From positions 1 through 64,000 of the forward strand of contig JAGVQM010000010.1 of assembly GCA_020051695.1 (NCBI GenBank): a stretch of 64,000 nucleotides of DNA, written 5' to 3'. Numbering within the stretch: the first letter of the stretch is position 1; every line of letters begins with the position of its first letter. Source of the stretch: Candidatus Zixiibacteriota bacterium (lineage in GTDB: Bacteria; Zixibacteria; MSB-5A5; WJJR01; JAJRUJ01). The notes under the pieces are model-generated. The model had not been told where the DNA came from and searched no databases. It was given only the letters and a program-made list of their open reading frames with translations. Below, piece after piece: positions 30,124 through 41,540 of the stretch. A program made the translations under genes and the position numbers.

Positions 30124-30828
30124 TCAGGCAATCACATTGGCAAAACGCCCCCAGCGGACGCGCTGAAAAAAATGAAATGTGTTATAGATCATGGCCTTGC
30201 CCAGGGAAAGCGGGTTGGACCATGACCAGTCGGGCGCGTTTTCATCCACACCCCACGACCAGTGGATAATCATCGCCTTCCCCATGATAAACCTGTGGGG
30301 CACACAGCCCCAAAACCGCGAATCATAGGAGCTGTCGCGATTATCACCCATCATGAAATAATGTCCCGGCGGCACTTTGTATGGCCCGAAATTATCGCGG
30401 GGTGACTGGGGCGCCGGGGCAATTCGCCCGGGGTCCTCAAATTTTACCAGCTCGGGATTTTCGAACCTTTTGCCGTCAACGAACAATATTTTGTCTTTGA
30501 TCTCCACCACCTGGCCGCCGGTGGCGATGCACCGTTTGATATAGTTCGTGCTCGAATCGCGCGGGAACTTGAAGATGACCACATCGCCGGGTTGCGGGTC
30601 ACGGATCGCCGGGAGCCGAACACCGATCAGCGGCAAACGCGAGCCATAAAGAAATTTATTCGCCAGCAAAAAGTCGCCGACGAGCAGGGTATCTTCCATC
30701 GACTTGCTGGGGATTTTATAGGCCTCCACAATGGAGGTCTTGATGGCAAACGCAAGAATGAAAGCAATCCCGAAAGATTTCGTATATTCCCAGATTATGT
30801 TCTGTGCTCTTTTTCGTCGCTGTGCCAT
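30124..30828 (-). CDS. lepB: signal peptidase I (copy 1)
   Basis: This 234-residue membrane serine protease has one N-terminal transmembrane helix, catalytic Ser43 (PSKSMEDTLLVGD) and Lys98 (YIKRCIATGG). It carries the conserved MGDNRDSSYDSRFWG box. It removes signal peptides from exported proteins at the outer face of the inner membrane. I start at the ATG at 30828 (GAGGGATTTG upstream) rather than the TTG one codon earlier. A second lepB lies directly upstream in tandem. The two are clearly diverged, so this is an old duplication. Confidence 0.95.
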   Translation of the reverse strand: MAQRRKRAQNIIWEYTKSFGIAFILAFAIKTSIVEAYKIPSKSMEDTLLVGDFLLANKFLYGSRLPLIGVRLPAIRDPQPGDVVIFKFPRDSSTNYIKRCIATGGQVVEIKDKILFVDGKRFENPELVKFEDPGRIAPAPQSPRDNFGPYKVPPGHYFMMGDNRDSSYDSRFWGCVPHRFIMGKAMIIHWSWGVDENAPDWSWSNPLSLGKAMIYNTFHFFQRVRWGRFANVIA

Positions 30829-30915
30829 CAAATCCCTCTTTTCAAGTCAGATAATCAGAACGGGGGTAGTTTCGGACAATGTCCGGCCGCCCGCATCATC
30901 TATCCCCCGGAAATT

Positions 30916-31626
30916 TCAGTCCAATATTGTCCCCAGCCGCGGCCACTGCACTCGGTCAAAAAAATGGGCGGTATTATACAATAACGCGCTACCCAAAGAG
31001 AGAGGGTCTGTCCAACTCCACTCCGGCGCTTGCAGATCAGGCGCCCAAGACCAGTGGATGATCATCGCCTGTCCGACGAGAAAACGCCGGGGGACAAAAC
31101 CCCAGAAACGCGAGTCATAGGAAAAATCACGATTATCACCCATCATGAAAAACTGCCCGTCCGGCACGGTCACGGGCCCGAAATTATCACGGGGGCGCAA
31201 CCCAATCGGGGAATCGGACTGCCGATCGGCAAATTTCACCGGTTCAGGCGCGGCCACGATGACGCCGTCGATATACAGAGTCTTATTTTTTATCTCAACG
31301 GTTTGACCCCCGACGGCCAGACAGCGCTTGATATATACCGTGCTGGAGTCGCCGGGGAATTTGAATAAGACGATATCACCAGGCTGCGGGTCGCGTATCG
31401 CCGGCAACCGCCCGGAGACCAGCGGCAATTGGGCGCCATAGAGAAATTTGTTGGCAAATAAATAGTCCCCCTCGATCAGCGTATCTTCCATCGATCCGCT
31501 GTCGACTTTGTAGGCCTCAACGATTGAGGTCTTCACTGTCAGGGCCAGCAAAAACGCCACGCCGATGGTCTTGATCCAACCCCAGACAAAACCCACTATT
31601 TTGCGGTTATCGGCTGTTGCGCTCAT
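30916..31626 (-). CDS. lepB: signal peptidase I (copy 2)
   Basis: This 236-residue paralogue of the downstream lepB has Ser45 (DSGSMEDTLIEGD), Lys100 (YIKRCLAVGG) and MGDNRDFSYDSRFWG. Both copies keep the full catalytic dyad and end in the same W-W-pattern tail (HWSWAPDLQAPEWSW here), an extension not in E. coli LepB. The pair may divide labour between signal-peptide classes, consistent with the many secreted dockerin and barrel proteins, but this is inference. It lies about 90 bases downstream of rseP on the same strand. Confidence 0.95.
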   Translation of the reverse strand: MSATADNRKIVGFVWGWIKTIGVAFLLALTVKTSIVEAYKVDSGSMEDTLIEGDYLFANKFLYGAQLPLVSGRLPAIRDPQPGDIVLFKFPGDSSTVYIKRCLAVGGQTVEIKNKTLYIDGVIVAAPEPVKFADRQSDSPIGLRPRDNFGPVTVPDGQFFMMGDNRDFSYDSRFWGFVPRRFLVGQAMIIHWSWAPDLQAPEWSWTDPLSLGSALLYNTAHFFDRVQWPRLGTILD

Positions 31627-31717
31627 GAGGCCTCCGGAATTGGTTGTCTAAACCTAATATACCGTAGAGTGGTCTGAATGTTTCATGCCTGTCCTGCGGC
31701 ATCTCCGGTTTATCGGT

Positions 31718-32770
31718 TTAGCGGAGAAAATCATTAAAGGTCACATAGCTGATAAAAATCAAAATGAAAAACAGACCAACCTGTTGGGCGATAGCACGTT
31801 GCTTGAGACTGAGCGGGTTGCCCTTGAGTTTCTCAATGCCCAGAAACATCAAGTGGCCGCCATCCAAAACCGGAATAGGCAGGACATTGACAATGGCCAG
31901 ATTGACCGACAAAAAAGCTACCAGCCACAGCAGACTGCCGAATCCCTGGCGCGCAGCATCGCCGGCCACGCGGGCAATGAAAACCGGGCCCCCGATCATT
32001 TTGGCCGAAACCGAGCCACTCACCAGACCATACAGGAACTTGAAAATTCCCTCAGCAAATATCCAGGTGCGCTCTGCGCCCAGACGCATTGATTCAAAGA
32101 AGCCCGCAGGTACCAGTTGATACCCTTCACCGATCCCGATCAATCCCCGGCGGACCTCCTCCCCGGCTTCATTCAGCACCACCGTATCCAGCGCGACAAT
32201 CCATGCGGAGGTCTCCCGGCCTTCGTGCAGCCAGGTCAGCAGCACCGAATCTCCGGGATGATTATGAATCGCCTCGGCCATTTCGGCAAACTGCGACACG
32301 GCCAGGTCATTGACTTTCAGGATGATATCTCCCGATTCAATCCCCGCCCTGGCCGCAGGACCGTCCTCGACTACGCCACCGACGATGATATTATCCGGGT
32401 CCAGGACCGGTTTGCCCTGGAAGAAAAACATGGCCCAGCAAATGACCAAAGCGGTCAAGGCATTGGCCAGCGGGCCGGCAATAATTACGGCAGTCCGCTG
32501 CCCGATTGTTTTGGACATAAATTCATCCGGGGCGCCGGTAACATGTTCGGCGTCGGGGATTTCCCCGGCCATCTTGACATACCCACCGAGGGGGACCCAG
32601 GAAATACAATATTCGGTATCACCGATTGTCTTGCCGATCAGCTTCGGCGGAAAGCCCAGGGAAAAACGTTCGACACGAATCCCGACCCACTTGGCGATAA
32701 GGAAATGTCCCAGTTCATGAACAAAAATCATGATCCCCAGGACGAACAGTGTGGCGATAACGGTAGTCAT
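31718..32770 (-). CDS. rseP: site-2 zinc metalloprotease RseP
   Basis: This 350-residue inner-membrane protease has HELGH at 18-22 in the first helix and a second zinc-site motif NVLPIPVLDGGH near residue 300. A single PDZ domain (about 125-200, GGVVEDGPAARAGIESGDIIL) lies between the membrane segments. It performs intramembrane cleavage of anti-sigma factors or signal-peptide remnants. It follows dxr on the minus strand by about 40 bases, the common dxr-rseP pairing. Confidence 0.95.
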   Translation of the reverse strand: MTTVIATLFVLGIMIFVHELGHFLIAKWVGIRVERFSLGFPPKLIGKTIGDTEYCISWVPLGGYVKMAGEIPDAEHVTGAPDEFMSKTIGQRTAVIIAGPLANALTALVICWAMFFFQGKPVLDPDNIIVGGVVEDGPAARAGIESGDIILKVNDLAVSQFAEMAEAIHNHPGDSVLLTWLHEGRETSAWIVALDTVVLNEAGEEVRRGLIGIGEGYQLVPAGFFESMRLGAERTWIFAEGIFKFLYGLVSGSVSAKMIGGPVFIARVAGDAARQGFGSLLWLVAFLSVNLAIVNVLPIPVLDGGHLMFLGIEKLKGNPLSLKQRAIAQQVGLFFILIFISYVTFNDFLR

Positions 32771-32812
32771 TCAGCCCCCGACAGTTGTCGTACGAAATAC
32801 GGCCCCTTATGG

Positions 32813-33988
32813 TTACGGCATTATATCAAGGGCATTGGTCTTTTTTGCGGCGGCCCTGACCCAATCTGCCGCCCAGGTGCCCACCTGATCCAAATCGTCC
32901 AAGTCCGGGTTGGCCAATGGCTTGTGCCATTTGACAGCGCCCGCGACCAGCTTTAAAATATCGGGAAACGAAATTCGCCCGGCAAGGAATAATTCGACGG
33001 CTGCCTCGTCCGCGGCATTAAGTACCGCCGGGTAGGTGTGGCCCAATTCAATGACCCGCCGGGCCAGCGGCAAAGCAGGATAACGCGACTCGTCGGGTTT
33101 TTCGAAGGATAAATCCGCGCAGTCGGCCAGTTTAAAAAGTTGCTGGGGTGCCGGCAGCCGCTCCGGATAAAGCAAGGCATGCTGGATCGGCAGTTTCATG
33201 TCCGGATTTCCCATTTGGGCAAGAACCGAGCCATCGGCAAAACGCACCGCCGAATGAATAATTGACTGCGGGTGCAGCACGACCTCTATTTTATCGGCGG
33301 CGATATTGAACAGCCAAACCGCTTCAATGATTTCAAAGGCCTTGTTCATCATCGTTGCCGAGTCGATCGTGATCTTGGCGCCCATCTGCCAATTGGGATG
33401 GGCCAGGGCCTCGGCTTTGGTGATGGCCGGGAATGTGTCCAACGGCCTCGTCCGAAACGGCCCCCCCGAACCGGTGAGCAGGATTCTATCGACCTCCGAC
33501 GGTCGCCCGCACTTCAAACATTGCCAGATCGCCGAATGTTCCGAATCAATGGGCAGGATTTCCACGCCTTTTCTTCGGGCGGCATCCATGACAATTGCTC
33601 CGGCGACGACCAGAGTCTCTTTATTGGCCAGACAAATCCGTTTCCCCGCCTCAATAGCCGCCAATGTAGGGTGATAGCCGGCCGAGCCGACGACGGCAAC
33701 CACTACAGTATCGGCCTCCGGGATTCCCGCGATTTCGGGCAGCGCCGAGGGGCCGGTGAGAAGCTTGCCGGAGAATGTCCCCCGGGCCGCATGGAATTCC
33801 TCTTTGGCGGATTCATCGGCGAGGGCCACAACCAGCGGGCGATATCGTGCGGCTTGTTCGGCCAGCCGTGCGGCACGGGAATGGGCGGCAAGACCCACCA
33901 CGCGCAGGCGATCGGGATGCGCATCGACGATTTTCAGAACATTCTCGCCGATGGAACCGGTCGAACCAAGGATTACCAGCGAATGCAC
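32813..33988 (-). CDS. dxr: 1-deoxy-D-xylulose 5-phosphate reductoisomerase
   Basis: The enzyme makes 2-C-methyl-D-erythritol 4-phosphate in the MEP isoprenoid pathway. Motifs: ILGSTGSIG (NADPH site) at the N-terminus, ANKETLVVAG, PIDSEHSAIWQCL, LTGSGGPFR, KITIDSATMMNKAFEIIEA, and HPQSIIHSAV. The GTG at 33988 starts exactly where the family begins and follows GGGGA; the longer TTG frame adds a non-homologous basic stretch. This gives 391 residues. Confidence 0.95.
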   Translation of the reverse strand: MHSLVILGSTGSIGENVLKIVDAHPDRLRVVGLAAHSRAARLAEQAARYRPLVVALADESAKEEFHAARGTFSGKLLTGPSALPEIAGIPEADTVVVAVVGSAGYHPTLAAIEAGKRICLANKETLVVAGAIVMDAARRKGVEILPIDSEHSAIWQCLKCGRPSEVDRILLTGSGGPFRTRPLDTFPAITKAEALAHPNWQMGAKITIDSATMMNKAFEIIEAVWLFNIAADKIEVVLHPQSIIHSAVRFADGSVLAQMGNPDMKLPIQHALLYPERLPAPQQLFKLADCADLSFEKPDESRYPALPLARRVIELGHTYPAVLNAADEAAVELFLAGRISFPDILKLVAGAVKWHKPLANPDLDDLDQVGTWAADWVRAAAKKTNALDIMP

Positions 33989-34024
33989 CTGTCCCCGCTT
34001 TCCCTTCCGCGCCGCCAATAACAA

Positions 34025-34052
34025 CGGGCGGGACCATTGCGACCCCGCCCGC
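34025..34052 (-). terminator. possible terminator after the cyclophilin gene
   Basis: A 7-bp GC stem (GGGCGGG / CCCGCCC) with an 11-base loop is followed on the minus strand by GTTGTTATT. It lies about 45 bases beyond the stop codon of the cyclophilin lipoprotein gene and just before dxr. The T-tract is interrupted, so termination may be partial. Confidence 0.45.
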
Positions 34053-34094
34053 AGTATAAACCGATCTTATACCGGAAGAAACGGCAAATCGTAT

Positions 34095-34775
34095 TTATTC
34101 CCCCAGCATCGATATTTTCAAATAGAGCGGCTGCACCGGCAGCGTGTTCTCACCGCCCCGCATGGGATTGGGTTGCGTTTCGGCCTGGTTGAACTGGTCG
34201 AGCATTTCCATGCCCTCGACGATCTGACCGAAGACCGTGTATTTTCCATCAAGTGAAGGATACGGCGCCAGGCAGATGAAAAACTGCGAACTGGCGGAAT
34301 TGGGGTCGCTGGAGCGCGCCATGGACAGGGTACCTTTGACATGCGGGCGGTCGGAGAATTCGGCCTCAATCGTATATCCCGGTCCGCCGCTGCCGTCGCC
34401 GATCGGGCAACCGGACTGGAGCATGAAATTGGCGCCGAGGCGGAAAACGTTCAACGAGTCATACATCCCCTTTTGCGTCAGATACACGAAATTCTTGCAG
34501 TGCAATGGAGCGACATCAGGCCACAATTCCAGGACCATGGTCCCGAAGTTGGTGACAATCTGCGCCCGGGGTTTGTCGCCGGTTCCGAAGGTGATCTGAT
34601 CGACTTCCGCACGCGAATATTTGGCCATCGGTGTATCCTCTTGCGGTGTTTCGGCAGCAGTTTCCGTCTGGGTTTTGGAAGCCGCACTCTCATCCGCCGT
34701 CTGTTCCTGCGCACAGCCCAGGATTATCATGACCGCGGCACACAGCAGAACACTCAGCAGCAGTACTTTTTTCAT
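34095..34775 (-). CDS. cyclophilin-type peptidyl-prolyl isomerase lipoprotein
   Basis: This is a 226-residue protein. A signal peptide with lipobox ILGC (Cys21) makes it a lipoprotein. An acidic Glu/Thr-rich linker (about 22-55) precedes a cyclophilin domain: FGTMVLELWPDVAPLHCKNFVYL, FRLGANFMLQSGCP, GTLSMAR, SSQFFICL and YTVFGQIVEGMEML. The catalytic Arg equivalent of FHRV..G is FRLG here, so activity may be reduced or the substrate different. It would assist folding of exported proteins in the periplasm. Confidence 0.9.
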   Translation of the reverse strand: MKKVLLLSVLLCAAVMIILGCAQEQTADESAASKTQTETAAETPQEDTPMAKYSRAEVDQITFGTGDKPRAQIVTNFGTMVLELWPDVAPLHCKNFVYLTQKGMYDSLNVFRLGANFMLQSGCPIGDGSGGPGYTIEAEFSDRPHVKGTLSMARSSDPNSASSQFFICLAPYPSLDGKYTVFGQIVEGMEMLDQFNQAETQPNPMRGGENTLPVQPLYLKISMLGE

Positions 34776-34892
34776 GATCCACTTCTCCAGTTAAATTATT
34801 GCTTCCCTGTATATCAAAACCAAAACATCCCTGCGTTTTCCACTCCAGGTCCATCCGGTATGCACCGGCCGCCGCGAGACAAAAATAACCGG

Positions 34893-35317
34893 TCAGGTTT
34901 GACGCCGCCCGACAGTGATGGTCTCACAAATTTTCAGCCGGTTTTCCGCTCTTCTCAGCGAGGCCATTGCCCGATCAAAATCGAAGCCTTCCGGTTTGTC
35001 TTTCAGGCGGGTTTGCACCCGTTCGAGTGCTTTTTTAGCGCGTTCGATATCGATTTTGTCGGCGTATTCCACGGCATCGGCCAGCACGGTGGCCTTATTG
35101 CCGGAGACCTCGAGAAACCCGCCGGAAATGGCCATAACCAGCTCGGTGGAGGAATTTTTGCGCACGGTCAACCGTCCCGGCACAATCGGCGTAATCAACG
35201 GCGCATGATGCGCCAGCACCCCGAGATATCCCTGCGCTCCGGGCACCACAATCGATTCGACTTCCTCTTCGAAGAGGACCTGCTCCGGCGTAACAATGGA
35301 AAGCGTGAAGGTGGCCA

Positions 35318-35318
<1 letters not shown>
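34893..35318 (-). CDS. atpC: F1Fo ATP synthase epsilon subunit
   Basis: This 141-residue protein has the beta-sandwich domain (TFTLSIVTPEQVLFEEEVESIVVPG, seen in parts; GYLGVLAHHAPLITPI) and the two-helix C-terminal domain (about 85-135). It is part of the central stalk and can inhibit ATP hydrolysis. The start overlaps the atpD stop by one base (TAATG), so translation is coupled. It is the last atp gene of the operon. Confidence 0.95.
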
Positions 35319-36760
<1,442 letters not shown>

Positions 36761-36820
36761 CTACTTTTTTTTGCACATCCGGTTTTATGTTCAAATCCAC
36801 ATGCGCCAGTGGCTTCCCGT

Positions 36821-37681
36821 TTAACTATGCAGCGACTCGGCGCCGCCAACGATATCCAGCAACTCCTTGGTGATCGCCGCCTGGCGGGCCTTGTTACGGA
36901 CCAGCACCAGGGTATCGATCATCTCCCCGGCGTTTTTCGTGGCGGCGCTCATGGCCACCATCCGGGCGGCATGTTCGGACGCAAACGAATTGGCCAGCGC
37001 GGTCTGGATTTTGGTCATCGCAAAGCGCGGCATCAAGTCGTCGTAAATCGCCACCGGGTCCGGTTCAAAAATGTAATCCACACCCGCGCCGACGCTTTCC
37101 TGGGCGGTCTGTTCGATGTTCAAAAACCGTTCCAGCGTGACCCGGTAACGGGACGTCGAGATAAACGTCGTGTACAGTAAAAAGATCTCGTCGGTTTCCT
37201 TCGCCAGAAAACGCCGGGTCAATTCAGTCGACAGGTGCCTGACTTTCGCCAGCTCAAGGTTGCCGCCATAATCGATCTGGGAAAAAATGATGTTCCACCC
37301 GCGTTTTTTGAAATGGTCGAAACCCTTCTTCCCCACGCAGACCAGTTCGACGGATTTATGGGCCGGGTCTTTCAAAAATGTTTCCGCCCGCCGGAGGATA
37401 TTGTGGTTAAACGATCCGCAAAAGCCGCGGTCGGACGTGACGACGACCAGCGTTGATTTTTTCACCACCCGTTTTTCAAAAAACGGGTGGGCCAGCTCGC
37501 CGGACGCCGCCGAAAGGTTGTCGAGGATCAGCTGCATCTTCCCCGCATACGGCCGCGATTTCTCCACCCGGTTTTGGGCGCGACGGAGCTTGGCCGCAGA
37601 GACCATCTCCATGGCCCGCGTAATCTGCCGGGTGTTCTGTACCGACCGAATGCGGCGTTTGATATCGCGCAATGTCGCCAT
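36821..37681 (-). CDS. atpG: F1Fo ATP synthase gamma subunit
   Basis: This 286-residue protein has the N-terminal coiled-coil helix RDIKRRIRSVQNTRQITRAM...KLRRAQ and the C-terminal helix MVAMSAATKNAGEMIDTL, the two elements of the rotating shaft. The central Rossmann-like part includes VVVTSDRGFCGSFN. It lies between atpA and atpD as in most bacteria. Confidence 0.96.
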   Translation of the reverse strand: MATLRDIKRRIRSVQNTRQITRAMEMVSAAKLRRAQNRVEKSRPYAGKMQLILDNLSAASGELAHPFFEKRVVKKSTLVVVTSDRGFCGSFNHNILRRAETFLKDPAHKSVELVCVGKKGFDHFKKRGWNIIFSQIDYGGNLELAKVRHLSTELTRRFLAKETDEIFLLYTTFISTSRYRVTLERFLNIEQTAQESVGAGVDYIFEPDPVAIYDDLMPRFAMTKIQTALANSFASEHAARMVAMSAATKNAGEMIDTLVLVRNKARQAAITKELLDIVGGAESLHS

Positions 37682-37744
37682 CGCCGACCTATGTGTCCTT
37701 TTCCGTCAATCACTGACAGCCGGGGCCAAAGGCCCCGCAACCGC

Positions 37745-39265
37745 CTAGAAACCCTTTTCGGTTTTGAACGATTCCTTAAACTGCAACAGCGCTTTTTTCA
37801 GCGTGGCCGCAGTTTCGTCCGACAGTATCTTTTTCTGCGCGATGTCGTGCGGGACGTCCGGATAATCCTTATCCACAAAAACAAAGAATTTTTCTTCAAA
37901 CTCCTTGATACACTCCAGGGGCAGACTGTCCAGCACACCCTGAGTGCCGGCGTAAATAATCATCACCTGGCGTTCCAGCGGCATCGGGACATACTGGTCT
38001 TGCTTGAGGATTTCCACCATGCGCGCCCCGCGGGTCAACTGCCGCTGGGTGGCTTCATCCAGATCGGAACCGAACTGCGCAAACGCGGCCAGCTCGCGGT
38101 ACTGGGCCAGGTCTAGCCGCAGCGACCCGGCGATCTTTTTCATTGCCTTGGTCTGCGCGTTGCCGCCGACACGAGATACCGAGATCCCGACGTTGATCGC
38201 CGGGCGGATGCCGGCGTAAAACAAATCATTTTCCAGAAATATCTGGCCGTCGGTGATCGAGATCACGTTGGTCGGGATATAGGCGGTCACGTCTCCGGCC
38301 TGCGTTTCAATAATCGGGAGTGCGGTCAGCGAGCCACCGCCGTGTGCGTCATCGAACTTCGCCGCGCGTTCGAGCAGCCGGGAGTGCAGGTAGAACACAT
38401 CACCAGGGAACGCTTCCCGGCCCGGCGGCCGCCGGAGCAACAACGACATCTGCCGGTAGGCCTGCGCCTGTTTGGTCAGGTCGTCGTAAAAGACCACGAC
38501 GTGTTTGCCGTTGTTGAGGAATTCTTCGCCCATCGCGCACCCGGCATAGGGGGCGATGTATTGCAGCGGCGCGGGATCGGTGGCCGAGGCCACCACGACC
38601 GTGGTGTATTCCATCGCGCCGTGCTTGTGCAGCGTTTCGACGACCTGGGCCACCGTCGATGATTTCTGACCGATAGCGACGTAGATGCAATACAGGTCGG
38701 TGTTTTTTTGATTAATAATTGTATCAATGGCAATCGCAGTCTTGCCGGTCTGCCGGTCGCCGATGATCAGTTCGCGCTGCCCGCGACCGATGGGGATCAT
38801 CGAATCGATGGCTTTCAAGCCGGTCTGCACCGGTTCTTTCACCGGCTGCCGTTCAATGACCGAGGGTGGGACATTTTCCAGCGTACGGAACTTGTCGGTG
38901 GCAATCGGGCCGCCACCGTCCAGCGGCTGCCCCAGTGGATTGACCACACGGCCGATCAGCGCCTCCCCCACGGGCACCGAGGACACTCTTCCGGTGCGAC
39001 GCACCGGATCGCCCTCTTTAATGCCGACATCCGAGCCGAAGATCGCGCACCCGACGTTATCCTCTTCGAGGTTGAGGACCAGTCCCATGATATCCCCGGG
39101 GAACATCACCAGCTCCGACATCATCGCGTCTTCCAGACCCCAGACGCGGGCGATACCGTCACCCACCTGAAGTACGGTCCCCACCGACTCCATCTGGAGC
39201 TTGGATTCATATTTGGTAATCTCCTTGGCGATGACCGAGGAGACTTCTTCGGGTTTTAACGCCAT
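37745..39265 (-). CDS. atpA: F1Fo ATP synthase alpha subunit
   Basis: This is the regulatory nucleotide-binding subunit of F1, 506 residues. The P-loop is [15 protein letters not shown], with the family segments [14 protein letters not shown] and [14 protein letters not shown]. The length is normal. The gene starts 28 bases after the atpH stop. Confidence 0.97.
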   Translation of the reverse strand: MALKPEEVSSVIAKEITKYESKLQMESVGTVLQVGDGIARVWGLEDAMMSELVMFPGDIMGLVLNLEEDNVGCAIFGSDVGIKEGDPVRRTGRVSSVPVGEALIGRVVNPLGQPLDGGGPIATDKFRTLENVPPSVIERQPVKEPVQTGLKAIDSMIPIGRGQRELIIGDRQTGKTAIAIDTIINQKNTDLYCIYVAIGQKSSTVAQVVETLHKHGAMEYTTVVVASATDPAPLQYIAPYAGCAMGEEFLNNGKHVVVFYDDLTKQAQAYRQMSLLLRRPPGREAFPGDVFYLHSRLLERAAKFDDAHGGGSLTALPIIETQAGDVTAYIPTNVISITDGQIFLENDLFYAGIRPAINVGISVSRVGGNAQTKAMKKIAGSLRLDLAQYRELAAFAQFGSDLDEATQRQLTRGARMVEILKQDQYVPMPLERQVMIIYAGTQGVLDSLPLECIKEFEEKFFVFVDKDYPDVPHDIAQKKILSDETAATLKKALLQFKESFKTEKGF

Positions 39266-39293
39266 ATTCGACTCCTCAACAAAACAACCTCGT

Positions 39294-39854
39294 TCATGCC
39301 GTCTGCTCGTGCACCTTCAGCGCCATCAACCGTTCTTTCAGCCGCTGCAACTGGTAGCGGATGCTTTTGTCGATGACCTGATTGTGCAGCACGACAACCA
39401 CCCCGCCGATAATGGCCGGATCGACTTTGGCCCGGGCCCGCACTTTCTTGCCGGTGAGCTTTTCCAGTTTGCCGGTCAATTGCCCCAGGGCATCCTGGCC
39501 CAGCGGAATCGCCGTGGTAATTACGGCCTTGATTACGCCGATCTCTTCGAGATACAACTGTTCGTAGTAATCGACGATGCCCTCGATCATGGGCAGCCGC
39601 CGTTTTTGGTTCAGGATCACCAGCAATTCATACACCGGCCGCGAAACACGGTCGAAAAACGCCTTCTTAATCACGGCGGTTTTATCGGCATCGGGGATCT
39701 GCGGCGCCCGAATAAAGGACAAAAAAGCATCGTCCGACTGGACGTATTCGCGGATAGCCCGCAGATCATCGAAATACTCCTCGACCTTCCCGGACGATTC
39801 GGCCACCTGAAACATGGCGGTCCCGTATTTTTTGGCTACTTGCGAGCCGATCAT
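39294..39854 (-). CDS. atpH: F1Fo ATP synthase delta subunit
   Basis: This 186-residue peripheral-stalk protein has [20 protein letters not shown] at the N-terminus and [19 protein letters not shown] near the C-terminus, both diagnostic of AtpH/OSCP. Its ATG overlaps the atpF stop as ATGA. Confidence 0.94.
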   Translation of the reverse strand: MIGSQVAKKYGTAMFQVAESSGKVEEYFDDLRAIREYVQSDDAFLSFIRAPQIPDADKTAVIKKAFFDRVSRPVYELLVILNQKRRLPMIEGIVDYYEQLYLEEIGVIKAVITTAIPLGQDALGQLTGKLEKLTGKKVRARAKVDPAIIGGVVVVLHNQVIDKSIRYQLQRLKERLMALKVHEQTA

Positions 39855-40336
39855 TTAGCCGTCTCCACCTGATCGATAAAGTCATTGATCAATTTGCGGT
39901 GACGGTTGTCGTCCAGGGATTCGCTCAAAATTTTCTGCGTGGCGGCGAGGGTCATGGCCACGATGTCTTCCTTGAGCTGCACCCGCGCGGTCGCAATGTC
40001 CCGAACGAGGTCGCCCTTGGCCTTTTCGATGATTCCGCGAGCTTCGGCATGGGCCTGTTCCTTGATTTCCGCGCCCATTCGCCGGCCTTCGCCGATGGCC
40101 TCCTGGATTTTCTGCCGCGCTTCCGCCTCGATGTTTTTGATCCGCTCTTCATAATCGGCGACCAGTTGCTCGGCGGACGCCCGGGCCTTGTCGGCCTCAT
40201 CGAAGTCGGCGGCGATCTTATCGCGGCGGTCCTGCATGATCTTCAGCAGCGGACCGAAAGCGAAACGCTTCAGGACCCAGAAGACAATGAGAAACCCGAC
40301 GATGTGGGTTAGAATTTGTGGCAGCTCGACATTCAT
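39851..40336 (-). CDS. atpF: F1Fo ATP synthase b subunit
   Basis: This 161-residue protein has one N-terminal membrane helix (ILTHIVGFLIVFWVLKRF) followed by a long charged coiled coil (about 30-150). It is the stator stalk that ties F1 to Fo. The ATG at 40336 (NVELPQIL) is chosen over an upstream frame extension that has no homology. Only one b-type gene is present, so it should form a homodimer. Confidence 0.95.
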   Translation of the reverse strand: MNVELPQILTHIVGFLIVFWVLKRFAFGPLLKIMQDRRDKIAADFDEADKARASAEQLVADYEERIKNIEAEARQKIQEAIGEGRRMGAEIKEQAHAEARGIIEKAKGDLVRDIATARVQLKEDIVAMTLAATQKILSESLDDNRHRKLINDFIDQVETAK

Positions 40337-40401
40337 CTTCGACCTTTCCTGATGCGGCACGCACGGCCTGCGTCACGTCCGTGCCGGGGTCGCAGGTCCG
40401 C

Positions 40402-40632
40402 TTAGATTTTGCCCATCAACAAAAACACGGTCGCCAGCGCGTAAATGGTCAGCGCTTCGATCAGCGCGCAACCGATAATCATACCGACCTGAATTTTACC
40501 GGCGGCTTCGGGCTGACGGCCCATCGCTTCCATCGCTGCCGATACGGCGCGGCCCAGACCAAGTCCCGACCCCAACGCCGCGATGGCCACCGCCAGCGGC
40601 AGGGCGAACGATAAGGCGGTTCCTACTTCCAT
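40402..40632 (-). CDS. atpE: F1Fo ATP synthase c subunit
   Basis: This is a 76-residue hairpin of two membrane helices joined by the GRQPEA polar loop. The ion-binding Glu lies in [10 protein letters not shown]. The helix-1 Gln and the ES/ET pair of sodium-dependent c subunits are absent (Leu at the Gln site, Ala-Leu after the Glu), so the enzyme should be proton-driven. It forms the c-ring. Confidence 0.95.
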   Translation of the reverse strand: MEVGTALSFALPLAVAIAALGSGLGLGRAVSAAMEAMGRQPEAAGKIQVGMIIGCALIEALTIYALATVFLLMGKI

Positions 40633-40696
40633 TTGTGTCCTCCGAACGTGTGATATGGTTTTGTATTCGCTTAATTTCCCGTTGGTTATCGACCGG

Positions 40697-41539
40697 TTAA
40701 TGCTCCTCGTGGGGGAGCATCATGGAAAAATAAATCGTTGACAGCAAAGTGAAGACCAAGGCCTGTATTGTCCCGGTCAGGATCGCCAGGAACACAAACG
40801 GCAGCTGCAACGGCAACCCGATCGGCAGGTTCGTAAACGCCAGCGCGGTGATGCCCAGGCCGACAAAGGCGGCGATCAGCACATCCTCGCCGGTAATGTT
40901 CCCGAACAAACGCAAGGACAGTGACAGCGGTTTGGCAAACTCGCCGATGATATGAATCGGCAGGTTCAGCGGGACCAGGATCCACTGCACGAGATTGTTC
41001 GGCGAACCAGCCATGTGGTGAGCATAGCCGCCGATGCCGAGCCGTCTGATCCCGATATACTGCACATATAAAAACACGCATATAGCCAGTGAGGCAGTAA
41101 TGTTATACCCGCCCCGCGTCCCGCCGGTGGGTGACATAAAACCGGGAATAAGCCCCAGCAGGTTCATGCACCAGATGTAGACAAAAATGGTCCCCAGGAA
41201 AGGCGTGAACTTGCGCGCTTCTTTGCCCAAAATTCCCGCGAAAAAATTATCCAGTCCTTCGATGATGGCTTCCACAACATTCTGCACACCGCTGGGGACC
41301 AGCGCTTTCCTGCGGCTGGACAAAAGCGCCACGGTGGAAAGGAAAACGCCCACGACGAAGGCAAAAAACACATTTTCCCAATGATGGATAAAAGCCATCG
41401 CCACGTTGTCATGCAGCCAGTGGTACAGTAAAGTGACGATATTCGGCAGTTCCGGGGGGCCGGCCTCGGCGCTCCCGCCGCCACCGTGTCCGCCGGAACG
41501 CTGGATCAATGAGAACATGATCACCATCAGGGAATTCAT
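40697..41539 (-). CDS. atpB: F1Fo ATP synthase a subunit
   Basis: This 280-residue membrane protein carries the essential Arg in [15 protein letters not shown] and has five to six transmembrane helices. The proton half-channel helices are recognisable near the C-terminus ([15 protein letters not shown]). A Gly/His-rich N-terminal stretch ([14 protein letters not shown]) is unusual. It is preceded by the small AtpI-like gene by one base. Confidence 0.95.
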   Translation of the reverse strand: MNSLMVIMFSLIQRSGGHGGGGSAEAGPPELPNIVTLLYHWLHDNVAMAFIHHWENVFFAFVVGVFLSTVALLSSRRKALVPSGVQNVVEAIIEGLDNFFAGILGKEARKFTPFLGTIFVYIWCMNLLGLIPGFMSPTGGTRGGYNITASLAICVFLYVQYIGIRRLGIGGYAHHMAGSPNNLVQWILVPLNLPIHIIGEFAKPLSLSLRLFGNITGEDVLIAAFVGLGITALAFTNLPIGLPLQLPFVFLAILTGTIQALVFTLLSTIYFSMMLPHEEH

Positions 41540-41540
41540 C

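Noticed and set aside
30124-31626. lepB duplication as assembly artefact
   Set aside because: The two copies differ at many residues and have different flanks, so they are genuine paralogues.
32117-32956. 279-codon plus-strand frame across rseP and dxr
   Set aside because: It is a shadow of two well-supported minus-strand genes with no recognisable motifs.
40402-40632. Sodium-dependent ATP synthase
   Set aside because: The c subunit lacks the helix-1 Gln and the Glu-Ser/Thr pair of sodium types.
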